Part shown: positions 8,480-17,748 of the stretch, one piece after another
How the letters are laid out: every line of letters begins with the position of its first letter
Position numbering within the stretch: the stretch's first letter is position 1
DNA from: Phycisphaerales bacterium
GTDB taxonomy: Bacteria > Planctomycetota > Phycisphaerae > UBA1845
DNA length: 64,000 nt
Reading direction: 5' to 3'
Assembly (NCBI GenBank): GCA_020852275.1
Contig: JADZBE010000024.1
Location: forward strand, 1-64,000
Notes under the pieces: generated by a model
What the model was told of the DNA's origin: nothing
The model's database searches: none
Seen by the model: only the letters and a program-made list of their open reading frames with translations
Translations under genes and position numbers: made by a program

Positions 8480-11400
8480 CTATTTGCCGATCGAATCCAA
8501 GAGTTCGTCCGCCTTCACCAGGATGGCGCGAGCGTAGCCCGGATTGTGCGCTCCATAACTCGAATCGTAGAGCAGGTAGTAGTAGAGGAACCGGATCTTC
8601 TTGATCTCCGGAATGATGCCTCCCTGCTTGCCTTGACCCTGGCCCTCCGGCGGACCGCCGCAGCAGGAGTATTCCCACTCGCTGGGCGGACCCAGTCGCG
8701 TATAGACGTCGAGCAGTCCCGCCTGCATCTCGGTTTCGAGATCCTCGAAGCTCGTCTCGGCGTCGTGCGGAGTCGCATGGCAGCCGCTTCCGCTGCAACC
8801 TTCAAAGCTGAGGGCGAAGGTGTGTCCGGTGATGGCCGGGTCCTCTTCGCTTTCATACTCCTTCTCATACTTGTGGCACGTCACGCATTGCACCGGCACG
8901 CTCTCATGGATCGAGTCGGTGAATTCCACCAGCCGCGTCGGGTCGTCCACCGGAAGCGGCATCTCACCAATGTAGAAGTTCGCCTGTCCGCTGTGGTGCG
9001 GCGGGCGACTCGTCGTCTTCCACGTCGTGCTGCGGTTGTGGTGGCAGTGTCCGCAGAGGTTGAAGCGGTTAGGATCTTGGTTGGCAGTCAGGTCGTCCGT
9101 TGGCTCCGGATAGGCCGTTTCGGTCCACTTCAACTGGTAGTCACGCCCTTCCTCGGGTGCATACGCATTGTCCGTCTGCTCATGAGGATCGTGACAGGCA
9201 ACGCATTCCACGCTCAGATACACCGGCGGATCACCCTGAGTGCCCAGCGGAACGTGACAGACATAGCAGGAACTGGAGTGTCCGTTTTCCTGCGAGAAGG
9301 CGTGGCGGGACGTGCCCCACTCGTCATAGGTCGGGTGGTGCGAATCCGTATGGCACGTGCCGCACAGCGAGGCGGCCTTGTCCACGGAAATCCGCGACGC
9401 CGTCGGGCGGTTCAAGTGGTCCGAGGCTGGACCGTGACAATTCTCACACTGCACGTCGGCCAGGTGCGGCGTGGTCTGCTGATCCACATAGCCGCTGGAC
9501 TGGCCATAGCCAACCGTATGGCACGGCAGGCAGGCCGGATTGGCGCCGAAGCCAATGTTGTTCAGCGTCGCCCAAGCGTCCTTGTGCAGCGTTTCGCCCC
9601 ATTCTTCGTGCTTGTCGGTATGGCACACGCCGCATTTGTCGGCGCCGACGTACTCGCCCGAAGGCAGATTGCCCTCCTCGAACTCGAAGCTGTTGTGATG
9701 CTGGTGGCAATTTGTGCACTTCGGCATCCACGTCAGGCTGTGCTTCGGCTCCAGGCCCGTGTCGTCGGACGGATAGGCATGGCAGGCCTCGCAGACTCCG
9801 TACTTGTTGGGATCCGGGTCCACATAGGCGCCCGGCCCGACGCCGACACTGCTATCCGTAAAGACCACGGTCCGTGGACCGAACGCGTCGATCTCGCCGC
9901 GGATCAGCCACAGGTTGTCCGTCTCGCCGTGCGCGATGTGGCAATTCGTGCAATCGCCGTCGAACAGCTCGCCGTGGCGCTTCGGCGCGTCCGCTCCCAT
10001 GTGACAGCTCTCACACAAAGTAGCATCGTTGGTTGTGCGAAGCAGCTTTCCGTCGCCCAAGCCATTGTTGGCCCCGCCGGAATCCGCGTCGTGCAGATCG
10101 TGGCAGGTCATGCACTCCACGCGCCCATCCTTGAGCACCACGTGCTCGAGGATATCGTCCGCCACGAACTCATCGAGATTATCCGGATAGGCGATGCCCA
10201 CCGGGTGCGAGCCGCGGTTCTTCACCGGGTCATCGCGATACAGCCCCTTGTCGCGCGGCGTGTGGCATTCCTTGCACATCTGGTCGTGGTCGTTCTTCAC
10301 CCGCAGATAAGGAGACCCCTCTTGATTGTTGTGTTGATTGTGACAGGTGGCGCATTTCATGTTGCCGGTGTCGTCGAGGTAGCGGTTCACTTGTCCGCCC
10401 GTTTCGGGTCCGTCCGAACCCGCCTGCGCGTTGACCGCGGGCACTCCCCAGGCATGGGAGCGACCCATGAAATCCTGCGCTCTGGGATTCGTGCCGTACG
10501 GATCAGCCAGATCGGCTTCATGGACCGGCAGCTCCAGACCCTGGCCACCCGCGCTATGGCACGACATGCACAGCACTTCCTGACCTTCGACCAGACCAAC
10601 ATCGCCGCCGGGTTGGCCGTCGATGCCGTGGCAGCGACCGCAGATCACGCGACCGTCCACCATGTGCGGGCCTTCGTAGTCGGAGTTGGCGATCTGCTCG
10701 TAGTCGTCGCCCCACTCATCGGAGTCAAGGTTCTTGGGAAGGACAAGCTCGTCGCCGCCGACCGTTCCATTCTTGCCGTCACGGCACTTCCTGGCATGGC
10801 GGAAGAGGATGTCGTATACGGAGTCGTTCTTCACGCGCTCGCCGTCCTCGAATGCGCCGCCCTTGCCCTTCAAATCCTTGTCGCCGCCGTCGAATTGTCC
10901 CCAGGACGGCGTGGCGTAGATTTCCACGCTCGACGTGTTGGTGCTGACGACGTAGAGGAAACGGCCGTCCGGGCTGAGCGCCATGTCACACGGAATGCGC
11001 AGATCCCCGGCATCGTGCCCGTACTCAACGACCTTGCCCAGCTCGCGCCCGCGATCGTCGAACACGCGCACGGTGCTCATCAGGGCATCGGCCACGTAGA
11101 TGCGTCCGGCTTCGTCCGCGACCACGCCCTGCGTGCGCGGCATGAAGCCTTCTTCATCCCCGCCGCCGTATTTCATGCGGCTGCCGAAGCGCTTCAGAAA
11201 CACGCCGCCGGTGGTGAACATCTGCACGCGGAAGTTGTCGTGGTCCCCCACGAGCAGGTGCCCGCGGGCCTCGTCCACGCTGATGGCGCTGGGGAACTTG
11301 AGCTGTCCCACGCGCTCGCCGCGGATGCCGAAAATCAACGAAAGCACGCCGCCGGCGTCAAAGCCGTACACTCGGTCGGCTTCCGCATCGACGACGTACA

Positions 11401-11782
11401 CGTGCCCCGTGCCCGCGTCGACGTCAATGTCGGTGGGCATGACGAAGGTGACCGCGCCCTCGCCCAAGAACTCCATGAACGTGAAGTCGGCGGCGTACAC
11501 GCCGACCTGCGCGTCATCCCGGCGGGACACGAAGACGCGTCCGTCGGGGTGAACCGCCACGCCAATCGGACTTTCCGGAACCTCCCACGTGCCGAGGAGC
11601 GCCCCGGCCGAGTTGTAGCGGGCGATGAGATTAAGGTCCGGATCGGTGACAAAAACGGTCCCGTCCGCGGCGATGGACAGCCGCGCGGGACTGTGCAACG
11701 GGTCCGTCAGCGAGCCGACGTGTTCGAGCGGATTGATCCCATAAAGGGCAAGCCCCAGAACCAACAAACAACCCGGATTCAT
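8480..11782 (-). CDS. NHL beta-propeller fused to an 18-haem c-type cytochrome
   Basis: About 1100 residues. ATG 11782 follows a GGGAGG ribosome-binding site at 7-8 bases; a longer frame to 11857 is not supported. The N-terminus MNPGCLLVLGLALYGINP looks like an export or anchor signal. Residues about 30-310 form NHL-type blades (IAADGTVFVTDPDLN, IDVDAGTGHVYVVDAE, VVADEAGRIYVADA). The rest carries 17 CXXCH motifs and one CX4CH (CSGSGCH). A segment with CGVCHTDKHEEWGETLHKDA resembles cytochrome c554-type haem packing. The C-terminus (GAHNPGYARAIL) resembles the HNP helix of multihaem nitrite-reductase relatives. Exported electron carrier or reductase; substrate unknown. Sigma-54-like promoter upstream, strong terminator downstream. 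Confidence 0.9.
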   Translation of the reverse strand: MNPGCLLVLGLALYGINPLEHVGSLTDPLHSPARLSIAADGTVFVTDPDLNLIARYNSAGALLGTWEVPESPIGVAVHPDGRVFVSRRDDAQVGVYAADFTFMEFLGEGAVTFVMPTDIDVDAGTGHVYVVDAEADRVYGFDAGGVLSLIFGIRGERVGQLKFPSAISVDEARGHLLVGDHDNFRVQMFTTGGVFLKRFGSRMKYGGGDEEGFMPRTQGVVADEAGRIYVADALMSTVRVFDDRGRELGKVVEYGHDAGDLRIPCDMALSPDGRFLYVVSTNTSSVEIYATPSWGQFDGGDKDLKGKGGAFEDGERVKNDSVYDILFRHARKCRDGKNGTVGGDELVLPKNLDSDEWGDDYEQIANSDYEGPHMVDGRVICGRCHGIDGQPGGDVGLVEGQEVLCMSCHSAGGQGLELPVHEADLADPYGTNPRAQDFMGRSHAWGVPAVNAQAGSDGPETGGQVNRYLDDTGNMKCATCHNQHNNQEGSPYLRVKNDHDQMCKECHTPRDKGLYRDDPVKNRGSHPVGIAYPDNLDEFVADDILEHVVLKDGRVECMTCHDLHDADSGGANNGLGDGKLLRTTNDATLCESCHMGADAPKRHGELFDGDCTNCHIAHGETDNLWLIRGEIDAFGPRTVVFTDSSVGVGPGAYVDPDPNKYGVCEACHAYPSDDTGLEPKHSLTWMPKCTNCHQHHNSFEFEEGNLPSGEYVGADKCGVCHTDKHEEWGETLHKDAWATLNNIGFGANPACLPCHTVGYGQSSGYVDQQTTPHLADVQCENCHGPASDHLNRPTASRISVDKAASLCGTCHTDSHHPTYDEWGTSRHAFSQENGHSSSCYVCHVPLGTQGDPPVYLSVECVACHDPHEQTDNAYAPEEGRDYQLKWTETAYPEPTDDLTANQDPNRFNLCGHCHHNRSTTWKTTSRPPHHSGQANFYIGEMPLPVDDPTRLVEFTDSIHESVPVQCVTCHKYEKEYESEEDPAITGHTFALSFEGCSGSGCHATPHDAETSFEDLETEMQAGLLDVYTRLGPPSEWEYSCCGGPPEGQGQGKQGGIIPEIKKIRFLYYYLLYDSSYGAHNPGYARAILVKADELLDSIGK

Positions 11783-12125
11783 TGGAATGCCTCCCGGCAA
11801 AATAGCTGAACCAAGTCCTCGTCCGGGAAGTTGGGCAAGGAGTGTGCCATCGCACAATCAGGAGCGCGGCGCCTGCCCCACCCCTATCCTCGAATCTGTA
11901 TCCTCTTGAAAGCCTTGAAGTTACGCCGACTACGTCCGAGACACCGCTGGGCGTATTCTCGCTCTGCGTTCTCATTTCTCAGACAACGTCCTCCGATTTC
12001 CCCAACCTCAAGAAGCCCGCCACCCCCTCCGATCCGTTGCTGGAGTCCTTGCGGCATGGCTGCCGAACACAGGCGGCAGCGGCGGCAAGACGCGGCTCGA
12101 CGCCGGGTTCCTGACGGGAGTCACG
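11783..12125. promoter_or_regulatory. Divergent intergenic region between two cytochrome genes
   Basis: 343 bases between the minus-strand 18-haem gene and the plus-strand pentahaem gene. It contains the sigma-54-type site described separately. For the rightward gene only a weak resemblance (TGGGCGTATTCTCGC, 11948-11962) is visible. Confidence 0.5.
11835..11849 (-). promoter_or_regulatory. Candidate sigma-54 (-24/-12) promoter for the 18-haem gene
   Basis: Minus strand reads TGGCACACTCCTTGCCC, an exact TGGCAC-N5-TTGC with the 12-base GG-to-GC spacing. Predicted transcription start about 11823, leaving a roughly 40-base leader with a good ribosome-binding site before ATG 11782. Confidence 0.7.
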
Positions 12126-12857
12126 ATGCGACGAGCTGCTTTGACAGTCCTGTTCCTGCTGGGCGCTGCGGCATCCCGCGCCGGCGACGAAGCGGGCCAC
12201 CCGGCAGCGCCGTGGTCCGCGGGGCCTGGCGACATCAACCATCCCGTGGGCATCGTGCCCAGCGCCGCGGTGCGCATCCCCCGGAATTGGCCGCTCGATG
12301 GCGGCGGCGCGATCACGTGTCGCACCTGCCACCTCGAGTTCCCTTCGCGGGAGCGCGGCGCGAGCCTTCGCGGCGGTTTCGCCGATCAGATCGGCTCGCA
12401 TGACGACGAGGACCTTGCGGCGGGGAGCTTCTGTCAAAGCTGTCATGAATCGGCGTCGCGCGGCTCGCGCGTCGGGGCGCACTGGATGGCGATGGAGGGC
12501 GCTCATATCCGGGTGGGGCGCGACGCCGCCGCGAAGTCCGCGGCCTACTTGGATGAGATTTCGCGGCGCTGCCTCGAGTGTCACGACGGCGTCAGTGCGG
12601 GAGATGCGCCGGGCATGAAGAGCGCTTCATGGAGCGACGTGGACGATCATCCGGTGGGGATGCCGTACGCGACCGACGGCGAAACTTCTTCAGATGTCGG
12701 CCTGCGTTCAGTCTTGTCGCTTCCAAAGGCGGTTCGACTGCCGGGCGGCCAAGTCAGTTGCGTGTCGTGTCACAACCTCTATTCGGGGACGAAGGGGCTG
12801 CTCACTGTGTCGCTGCAAGGGTCGGCGCTGTGCTTCACGTGCCATGAAATGAAGTGA
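12126..12857 (+). CDS. Exported pentahaem c-type cytochrome
   Basis: 243 residues: signal peptide MRRAALTVLFLLGAAASRAG, then five CXXCH motifs (CRTCH, CQSCH, CLECH, CVSCH, CFTCH). The paired HPVG motifs (INHPVGIVP, DHPVGMPY) between haem pairs are also present in the proteins at 8480 (SHPVGIAY) and 20483 (DHPIGIEY), marking them as one structural family. Divergent to the 18-haem gene. Probably a small periplasmic electron shuttle working with it. Confidence 0.85.
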   Translation: MRRAALTVLFLLGAAASRAGDEAGHPAAPWSAGPGDINHPVGIVPSAAVRIPRNWPLDGGGAITCRTCHLEFPSRERGASLRGGFADQIGSHDDEDLAAGSFCQSCHESASRGSRVGAHWMAMEGAHIRVGRDAAAKSAAYLDEISRRCLECHDGVSAGDAPGMKSASWSDVDDHPVGMPYATDGETSSDVGLRSVLSLPKAVRLPGGQVSCVSCHNLYSGTKGLLTVSLQGSALCFTCHEMK

Positions 12858-12871
12858 GCGGGCTTGCGAAC

Positions 12872-12892
12872 CGCCGCGCTTCATGCGCGGCG
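12872..12892. terminator. GC-rich hairpin between convergent genes
   Basis: CGCCGCGC / GCGCGGCG with a 5-base loop, 15 bases after the pentahaem stop. It has no T-tract, so its terminator activity is uncertain. Confidence 0.4.
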
Positions 12893-12924
12893 AGGGGCGC
12901 CTTGCGCGGGACCGGAAACACCGC

Positions 12925-13101
12925 TCAACGATTTCCCGTGTCCGTTCGGATCTGATCAAACGCGAGCGTCAGCGCGCTGTCAAGGATGCTGCGGGTCGCC
13001 GTCTCGAAAGCGTCCGCCGTGGCGTTCTGCATCTGCTCCGGACAACCGCCCATCAGAAGCGGCAGCAAGGGCAGGATGATCAGCCCGCAGCCGACCCGCA
13101 T
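12925..13101 (-). CDS. Small lipoprotein of unknown function
   Basis: 58 residues from ATG 13101, which has AGGGG just upstream. It is a lipoprotein signal (MRVGCGLIILPLLPLLMGGC, lipobox LMGGC) plus a short amphipathic segment (FETATRSILDSALTLAFDQI). The same frame continues upstream to 13296, but the stretch around 13126-13150 is a copy of a dispersed repeat, so I regard longer versions as unlikely. It lies between the cytochrome and the sensor kinase. No function can be assigned. Confidence 0.55.
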   Translation of the reverse strand: MRVGCGLIILPLLPLLMGGCPEQMQNATADAFETATRSILDSALTLAFDQIRTDTGNR

Positions 13102-13574
13102 GCCCCTGGCGGCTGACGCAAAACCGAGCCGCGACCGCAAGGGAGCGGGTGCTTCCCAGCGACCCGGCGGGTTCCCTGACAGCGCGTTACTCCTGACGCT
13201 TCGTCTTTTCATATCGGAAAGCCTCCAGGCGAACGACTCTTCACGGTCCGCCGCCCCCTTGGACGCGTCACGCCACAGAGCGGCCGGGCCGGACAAAGTC
13301 TGCCCCCGAACGCCTTAATCATCGCGCGAATGACTTACAGTTCAACCCCTGTCCAGCGCTTGCCCTGCATGATTCGTACCCAATCGGGTCTGCAAAGGCA
13401 TCGCATCCCCTCCATGTCCGATTCGACGCCTGCTTGCTCCAATCCAAGCCCTCCTCCAGGCCGCTCTCCTGAGGCGGCACGGAAATTGCCGTCCGTGTGG
13501 GGCAACCGCCACCCCAAGCTGTGGCGGAACGGCGTTGACCCCGCCCACGCGGCGTGTGACGGGCGACCGCGGTC
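13102..13574. other. 473-base gap upstream of the sensor kinase
   Basis: No convincing gene. A repeat of family E (GAGCCGCGACCG, then GGGAGCGGG) lies at 13126-13150; similar copies occur at 51384-51409 and around 57786-57840. Several short frames cross the gap but none has an export signal or domain. Confidence 0.5.
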
Positions 13575-15041
13575 ATGCAGCAGCGAGTCGAGCGACCCAT
13601 GAATGGCGATGCGGCAAGCCTGACGAACCCGACGACTGAACTGGAAGTTCAGTCTCACGTCTGCTGCCGCCTCGCGGCCGAGCGGGCTGCGTCCGCCTCC
13701 CCTCCGGGAGCAGCGCGCCGTGGCGAATCGCCGGCGACGCAAGCGGGGCTGAGAGACCGGCTCACACGGTTCTTCACGTCTCGCAGGCAAAAAGGACGGG
13801 TCTCCGCGCTATGGGCGCCGCTGTGCTTTCTGACCCTGCTGCTCGCGCTGCTGGTCGGCGCAGAGGTTATCGAACGTCGATTTCTCCCCGATCTCGGCAT
13901 TGGCGGGCACCACGCCATCCTCACGATTCAGGCATGCCTGGCGACCGCCGGCGTGGTCGGGACGATCTACCTGTCGCTACGGCACGAACACGCCCAGCTC
14001 AAGCGGACCGCGGCGACCCTGACGCGCGCCCTGGAGTCATACCAGGGGACGCAGTCCTTCCCCACCCGGTTCGAGAACCCCCACCTGAAGAATTGCGGCG
14101 ACGTGCTGGACTGCCGGCAGGAGGACTGCCCGATGCACGACCTGCCGGGCGAGCGATGCTGGCAGGTGATGGCGCTGCGCCGCTCCGCGCATGGGCACAC
14201 GACGGTCATGGATGAACTCAAGAAATGCCTCAGTTGCGAAGTCTATCGCCAGTCCTGCCCCGACGCGCTGACCGAGCTGGGAGAGAGTTTCAACAACCTG
14301 ATGTTCCTGCTTGAAGAGGAGTCGCGCAAGGTCGGCGCGATGCGCGCGCACCTCGTGGAGAAGGAGAAGATGGTGGCCATCGGGCAGATCGCCTCGGGGA
14401 TCGCGCACGAGATCGGCAACCCGCTGTCGAGCATCTCTTCCGTGGTGCAGATGCTGAAACGCTCTCACGCGCCCGCGCTAAAGACCGAGCAGCTTGACCT
14501 GATCGAGACGCACATTCAGCGGATTTCGGCCATCGTCCGCCAACTGGTCACGCTGGCGCGACCCGCGCCGGCGAAGTGGGATCTGGTGGACCTCGGGCAG
14601 GTTCTCGACGAGGCCATCCGGCTGATCCGTTTCGACCGTCGGGCGCGCAACGTGGAGATCACGCTGGACCGTCCCTCGACGCTGCCGCGAAGCCACGGCA
14701 TCGCCAACGAGCTTCAGCAGGTGTTCATCAATCTGGCGCTGAACGCCCTCGACGCCATGCCCGACGGGGGCAAGCTGGCGCTCCGCGCGGTCAACCGCGG
14801 GCGTCACCTCGTGCTCCATGTCGAGGACACCGGCTCGGGCATCCTGCCGGAAGTCGGCCGGCGCGTGTTTGAGCCGTTCTTCACCACCAAGGAGCCTGGC
14901 TCGGGCACGGGGCTGGGGCTGGCGGTCAGCTACGGCATCGTTCAGAAACATGGAGGCACGATCGGCTTCGAATCCGTGCCGGGAAACGGCACGACCTTCA
15001 CCGTCCAACTGCCGATCCTGGACGGGCCCCCGGAGACATGA
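13575..15041 (+). CDS. Membrane sensor histidine kinase (NtrB-like) with Cys-rich cytoplasmic segment
   Basis: 488 residues. Two membrane helices (about 79-98 and 114-136) enclose only a short loop, so sensing is probably not periplasmic. Residues 174-228 contain eight Cys in the pattern NC-x5-C-x4-CP-x9-CW ... KKCLSCEVY-x3-C, a candidate metal or redox-sensing segment. Dimerisation/phospho-acceptor His278 sits in IASGIAHEIGNPL. The ATPase domain shows N-box NLALNALDAMP, G1 DTGSGI and G2 GSGTGLGLAV. It overlaps the next gene by 4 bases (ATGA), so the two form one two-component system. Likely ligand: redox state, or metal/oxidant status, by inference only. Confidence 0.9.
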   Translation: MQQRVERPMNGDAASLTNPTTELEVQSHVCCRLAAERAASASPPGAARRGESPATQAGLRDRLTRFFTSRRQKGRVSALWAPLCFLTLLLALLVGAEVIERRFLPDLGIGGHHAILTIQACLATAGVVGTIYLSLRHEHAQLKRTAATLTRALESYQGTQSFPTRFENPHLKNCGDVLDCRQEDCPMHDLPGERCWQVMALRRSAHGHTTVMDELKKCLSCEVYRQSCPDALTELGESFNNLMFLLEEESRKVGAMRAHLVEKEKMVAIGQIASGIAHEIGNPLSSISSVVQMLKRSHAPALKTEQLDLIETHIQRISAIVRQLVTLARPAPAKWDLVDLGQVLDEAIRLIRFDRRARNVEITLDRPSTLPRSHGIANELQQVFINLALNALDAMPDGGKLALRAVNRGRHLVLHVEDTGSGILPEVGRRVFEPFFTTKEPGSGTGLGLAVSYGIVQKHGGTIGFESVPGNGTTFTVQLPILDGPPET

Positions 15042-16423
15042 CCATGAGCCCGAAGACCATCCTGCTGGCGGACGACGAGCAGACGCTGCGCATGAATTTG
15101 GCCGAAGTGCTGCGCGAGGAGGGCTTCGACGTCATCGCCTGCGCAGACGGGCAGGAGGCGCTGAAAGCCCTCAAGGCCAACTCGATCGACGTGCTCATCA
15201 CCGACCTGCGTATGCCGGGGCTGAGCGGCATGGACCTCATCGACCGCGCGCGGACGCTGGCGCCCTCGGCGGGCATCATCGTCATCACGGCCTTCGGCGA
15301 GGTCGAGACGGCCGTCGAGGCCATGAAGAAAGGCGCCAAGGACTACCTCTGCAAGCCGCTGAACTTCGACGAGCTGATCTTCAAGCTCAAGCAGCTCCTG
15401 GCGCATGAAGACCTCGCGCGGCAGAACGAGCTGATGAAACAGCAACTGCGGCAGGGCAGCGACTCGACGGAGATCGTCGCGCGATCGTCCGTGATGAACG
15501 CCCTGCTGGAAACGATTCAGCGCATCGGGCAGACGATGAGCAACGTGCTGCTGTGCGGCGAGAGCGGAACCGGCAAGGAGGTGCTGGCGCGGGCGCTGCA
15601 CTACGGAGGCATCACGCGCGACCGCCCGATCGTCACGGTCAACTGCGGCGGACTGACGGAGACGCTGATCGAAAGCGAGTTCTTCGGCCACCGCCGCGGA
15701 TCGTTCACCGGCGCGGAAAAGGACCGCATCGGCTACTTCGAGGCCGCGGACGGCGGGACACTCTTCCTGGATGAGATCGGGAACCTGCCGTTCAAGAGCC
15801 AGTCGGTGCTGCTGCGCGCGATCGAGCAGCGCGCCATCATCCGCGTGGGCGACACGAAGTCCCGCCGGGTCAATCTGCGCATCATCGCGGCGACGAACAC
15901 GGATTTGGAGAAGGCGATCGCCGTGGGCGCATTCCGGGAAGATCTCTACTTCCGGCTGAACGTGGTGCGCCTCACCGTGCCGCCGCTGCGCGAGCGTCCT
16001 GAAGACATCCCGGCGCTGATCGAGCATTTTGTTCACAAGTACAACGCCGAGTTGTCCACGACCTGCCCGGGCGTGGACGAGGAGGCCATCGAGGCGCTGT
16101 GTGCCCACCCGTGGCGCGGGAACGTGCGCGAGCTGGAGAACGTGGTGGAGCGTGCGCTCATCTTCGCCGGCGGGCGGCGCGTGGGCATCGACGACCTGTC
16201 GTTTGTCGTGGGCAAGGGTCCACCCCGTGCCCCGGTGGCGCTCGACCTGCGCACCGCTACGCGGCACTTCGAGAAGCAGCACATTGTCAAGGTGCTGGCC
16301 AGCTTCGGCAACAACAAGAGCGCCGCGGCGGACGCGCTGGGGATCGGGCTTTCGAGCCTATACCGGAAGATGGACGAACTGGAGATCGCCAAGACGCTTT
16401 GCGAGGCGTCGAGCGGGGTTTAG
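15038..16423 (+). CDS. Sigma-54-dependent response regulator (NtrC family)
   Basis: 461 residues, translationally coupled to the kinase. Receiver domain 1-120 with the acidic pocket ADDE and phospho-acceptor Asp56 in ITDLRMPG. AAA+ domain about 140-380: Walker A GESGTGKE (about 174), the sigma-54-contact loop as GSFTGA (usual GAFTGA, about 221-226), Walker B GGTLFLDEIG, and the arginine-finger region. Fis-type helix-turn-helix at the C-terminus (FGNNKSAAADALGIGLSSLY). It activates transcription from -24/-12 promoters. Matching sites in front of nearby cytochrome operons make it the likely master regulator of this region. Confidence 0.93.
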   Translation: MTMSPKTILLADDEQTLRMNLAEVLREEGFDVIACADGQEALKALKANSIDVLITDLRMPGLSGMDLIDRARTLAPSAGIIVITAFGEVETAVEAMKKGAKDYLCKPLNFDELIFKLKQLLAHEDLARQNELMKQQLRQGSDSTEIVARSSVMNALLETIQRIGQTMSNVLLCGESGTGKEVLARALHYGGITRDRPIVTVNCGGLTETLIESEFFGHRRGSFTGAEKDRIGYFEAADGGTLFLDEIGNLPFKSQSVLLRAIEQRAIIRVGDTKSRRVNLRIIAATNTDLEKAIAVGAFREDLYFRLNVVRLTVPPLRERPEDIPALIEHFVHKYNAELSTTCPGVDEEAIEALCAHPWRGNVRELENVVERALIFAGGRRVGIDDLSFVVGKGPPRAPVALDLRTATRHFEKQHIVKVLASFGNNKSAAADALGIGLSSLYRKMDELEIAKTLCEASSGV

Positions 16424-16452
16424 CAGACTGCGGTGAGAACCTTCTCAGGCTG

Positions 16453-16475
16453 GGGCACCGGCTTTGCAGCCGGTG
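16453..16475 (+). promoter_or_regulatory. Sigma-54-like promoter overlapping a family B palindrome
   Basis: GGGCACCGGCTTTGCA fits GGCAC-N5-TTGCA with correct 12-base spacing; only the first T of the consensus is missing. The same bases are the left part of a CACCGGCT / AGCCGGTG palindrome that recurs elsewhere in the window with TTTCC in the loop. It lies 62 bases before the next gene, so it may be promoter, repeat or both. Confidence 0.4.
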
Positions 16476-16536
16476 ATCCCAGCAGCATCGTGGGGCTTGC
16501 CGGGCTTGGAAGGCGTTCCGAAGGGACCTCAAGGGA

Positions 16537-17748
16537 ATGAGTCAACGCATGATTCCAGTAGCTTCAAGGAGAGTAGGCACCGCTGTTCTCACCTTGCGAT
16601 GCCTGTCGGCGTTGGCGCTGCCCGCTACAACGGCGCTCGCGCAACCCCCACAAGGCCATGGCGCTCCGCAGGCGCCTCAGCCCTTCTACCTTCGCTGCGT
16701 ATCGGAAGCGGCGCCCGCGCCCATTGAGGTTGAACTTTCGATCCCGCGGAAGCTGTCCACGGCCCCGGTTGAACTGGATCAGCGACTTTCCCTCCCCTCC
16801 GGTTGGCCGAGCATTCGAGCGACTCGATTCCTGCCGCGCGCCACCGTGCGGCAATCGGCCGTCGCCGACGACGGAGAGCACGCCAGACCCGCGGTTTCGC
16901 TGCTGATTGAAGGACCAAGCCAGGAGATCAACCGCTGGCTGGTGGCCGACGATCCGGCGCGCAACAAGCTCACCAGCTTCATCGCGATGTGGCGTTACAT
17001 GGGCGTGGCGGACCGTGCGGCGCGCGACGAGCTGTTCAAGCAATTCACCGAGGAACTTACGCGGGAGCCGCGACTGGGCATCCGCGGTCTGCCGGACGGC
17101 GGCATGCACGAGTTTCCGCTGCGAACCGGCGAAGTTCAGACCCTCCAGGAACCCAACTGTCGGTTCACCGTGCGCGAGTTCTTCCCCCACTTTGCACTCG
17201 AAGCAGGCACGAGCACGCCGATCAACCAGTCGTCGAAGAACGTCAATCCGGCCGCGCGTGTTGCGATCGAAAAGGACGGTCGCTCGATCGACGTCTGGGT
17301 GTTCGCTCGCCATCCGGACCGAGGCGCGCGGGCCGCCAACGAACTCGGGCTGGAGCTGCGCCTTGACTGTCCCGCGGACGACCAGGCCAAGAGACCAGAC
17401 TACGTGATCGTCACGATTGCGGGCGGCGATCACGAAGCGTGGAGCCGCGTGGACGGCAGGGTCAACTCGGCGCCGATCAAACCTGATGAAAAAGTGGTGA
17501 TCCCAGGCTCAAAGTACACGTTCCGCCTGGCTCAATACCTGGCGAAAGCCCGCCTCGTGGAGGATTGGCTGCCCGGTGGCGGCGCGGAAGCGACGCCCGT
17601 GCTGTGCGTCGAGGTCGGGGATGGCGAGACGGCGCCGACGCCGGCCTGGTTGCCCCTGAACAAGCCCGGCCGCATCCCTCTGACCTCCCGGACGCTCACG
17701 TTGACTTTCACCTCACAGTCCCTTGCCGCGCAAGGAGCACATCCATGA
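16537..17748 (+). CDS. Exported protein with a ResB-like extracytoplasmic domain
   Basis: 403 residues, signal peptide ending TTALAQ. No haem motif and no membrane helix after the signal. The middle (FTVREFFPHFALEAGT ... SSKNVNPAARVAIEKDG) matches in order the extracytoplasmic domain of the ResB protein at 28872 (VLRYLPHAVVGPDKK ... SDQPVNPAIELEVAGP), so I infer a free-standing copy of that domain. Its stop overlaps the start of the 15-haem cytochrome gene (ATGA). It may assist haem delivery or assembly of that cytochrome, or be a structural subunit. This is inference from motif order; no family name is certain. Confidence 0.6.
   Translation: MSQRMIPVASRRVGTAVLTLRCLSALALPATTALAQPPQGHGAPQAPQPFYLRCVSEAAPAPIEVELSIPRKLSTAPVELDQRLSLPSGWPSIRATRFLPRATVRQSAVADDGEHARPAVSLLIEGPSQEINRWLVADDPARNKLTSFIAMWRYMGVADRAARDELFKQFTEELTREPRLGIRGLPDGGMHEFPLRTGEVQTLQEPNCRFTVREFFPHFALEAGTSTPINQSSKNVNPAARVAIEKDGRSIDVWVFARHPDRGARAANELGLELRLDCPADDQAKRPDYVIVTIAGGDHEAWSRVDGRVNSAPIKPDEKVVIPGSKYTFRLAQYLAKARLVEDWLPGGGAEATPVLCVEVGDGETAPTPAWLPLNKPGRIPLTSRTLTLTFTSQSLAAQGAHP

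Noticed and set aside
8546-11809. A 1087-codon open frame antisense to the 18-haem cytochrome
   Set aside because: It mirrors codon bias of the cytochrome gene in a GC-rich genome and shows no signal peptide or domain; the cytochrome frame has 18 haem motifs, a ribosome-binding site and a terminator.
11831-12403. 190-codon frame crossing the divergent promoter region
   Set aside because: It overlaps the sigma-54-type site and the signal peptide of the pentahaem cytochrome; the translation is Arg/Pro-rich and featureless.
14942-16282. A 446-codon frame antisense to the sigma-54 activator
   Set aside because: The plus-strand frame has complete receiver, AAA+ and Fis domains; the antisense frame has no recognisable motif.
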